Shown: positions 4,750 to 5,100 of the stretch, piece after piece | How the letters are laid out: each line of letters begins with the position of its first letter | How positions within the stretch are numbered: position 1 is the stretch's first letter | From: Acidimicrobiaceae bacterium | GTDB taxonomy: Bacteria > Actinomycetota > Acidimicrobiia > Acidimicrobiales > Palsa-688 | Length of the DNA: 5,100 bases | Reading direction: 5' to 3' | NCBI GenBank assembly: GCA_030838025.1 | Contig: JAUTXM010000112.1 | Location: 1 to 5,100, forward strand | Notes under the pieces: generated by a model | Database searches by the model: none | What the model saw: the letters and a program-made list of their open reading frames with translations, nothing else | What the model was told of the DNA's origin: nothing | Translations under genes and position numbers: made by a program

Positions 4750-5100
4750 GACCCGGCTTCGAACGATGCCCTCGATCCGATCTGCCACCACCCTCATGTC
4801 GTCGTGCTCCCAGACACGGAGCACAAGCCATCCTGCCTCGACAAGCTCCTTGTTCGTCGCGGCATCGCGGGCGCTGTTCGTTTCAAACTTACTGCGCCAC
4901 CACTCTCGGTTTGCCTTCGGAAGCGTCCCGTGGTGTGGGCAGTTGTGCCAGAAGCATCCATCGACGAAAACCGCCAAACGGGCGCGAGTGAAGGCCACAT
5001 CGACCCGTCGTCTTCGCCTGACGGCTCCGAAGTCCACCCTGTACCGTAGGCCGCGCCTCCAGAGTTCCGAACGCAGCGCGACTTCTGGTGAGGTGTCTCG
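4660..5100 (-). CDS. vsr: Very-short-patch-repair (Vsr) mismatch endonuclease, N-terminus beyond the right edge
   Basis: The frame is open from the right edge to TAG at 4662-4660, giving 146 visible residues. Vsr nicks DNA 5' of the T in T:G mismatches created when 5-methylcytosine deaminates, so that repair restores C:G. Visible landmarks, numbered from the first visible codon, are: TSPEVALRSELWRRGLRYRV (3-22), the usual Vsr opening after its first residues; VDV with D34 as the likely metal-binding aspartate; VFVDGCFWHNCPHHG (44-58) with the zinc/active-site Cys and His residues, including H52; PKANREWWRSKFETN (61-75); and GWLVLRVWEHDD (90-101). Only about 15-30 residues should be missing. 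The last 30 or so residues, after IVRSR, lack family features and lie antisense to the methyltransferase tail. It is not a start at 5037: that GTG encodes an internal Val. Pairing with the adjacent cytosine methyltransferase gives a coherent repair role. Confidence 0.92.
   Translation of the reverse strand, partial: RDTSPEVALRSELWRRGLRYRVDFGAVRRRRRVDVAFTRARLAVFVDGCFWHNCPHHGTLPKANREWWRSKFETNSARDAATNKELVEAGWLVLRVWEHDDMRVVADRIEGIVRSRVSGSGAPIDVGSDVKHESLVNVQASSICPC

Noticed and set aside
4660..5037. Vsr as a complete 125-residue gene starting at 5037
   Set aside because: The GTG there is an internal Val in YRVDF; the conserved Vsr opening (TSPEVALRSELWRRG) continues in frame to the right edge.

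Overview
The window looks like chromosomal DNA from a high-GC actinobacterium. The evidence is strongly G/C-ending codons, a sterol-oxidase-like flavoprotein very close to mycobacterial ChoD, an Ala/Pro/Arg-rich membrane protein, and a probable leaderless promoter. The C-terminal helical module of the membrane protein recalls proteins I associate with Acidimicrobiia-type actinobacteria, but taxonomy cannot be fixed from this window.

Layout: (1) Positions 1-180 probably hold the N-terminal part of a minus-strand gene running off the left edge; it is Pro/Ala-rich and unrecognised. Positions 181-296 are a short divergent intergenic region. (2) Positions 297-2033 (+) encode a complete ChoD-like GMC oxidoreductase with an FAD motif, a four-cysteine cluster and the C-terminal His/Asn pair. 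(3) After a 57-base gap, 2091-3221 (+) encode a protein with two N-terminal membrane segments, a long disordered linker carrying 48-base tandem repeats, and a compact C-terminal helical module. (4) Positions 3222-3591 hold a possible 51-residue ORF (3273-3428), a weak hairpin and a candidate promoter. (5) Positions 3592-4749 (+) encode a complete C5-cytosine DNA methyltransferase with a conserved-looking C-terminal extension. (6) Positions 4660-5100 (-) encode a Vsr-type mismatch endonuclease that is cut by the right edge and converges on the methyltransferase with a 90-base overlap.

The biological centre of interest is the methyltransferase/Vsr pair. The methyltransferase makes 5-methylcytosine, whose deamination gives T:G mismatches, and Vsr nicks at such mismatches to start repair. 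This combination is common at the border of restriction or anti-phage islands. In the actinobacterial type I recall, the rest of the island (MORC/MutL-like GHKL ATPase, Z1-domain protein, PD-(D/E)XK protein, AIPR protein) lies upstream of vsr, which here would be beyond position 5100. No restriction nuclease other than Vsr is visible, so the window shows only one flank of any such system. The choD and membrane-protein genes look like ordinary chromosomal neighbours and show no direct functional link to the methylation module.
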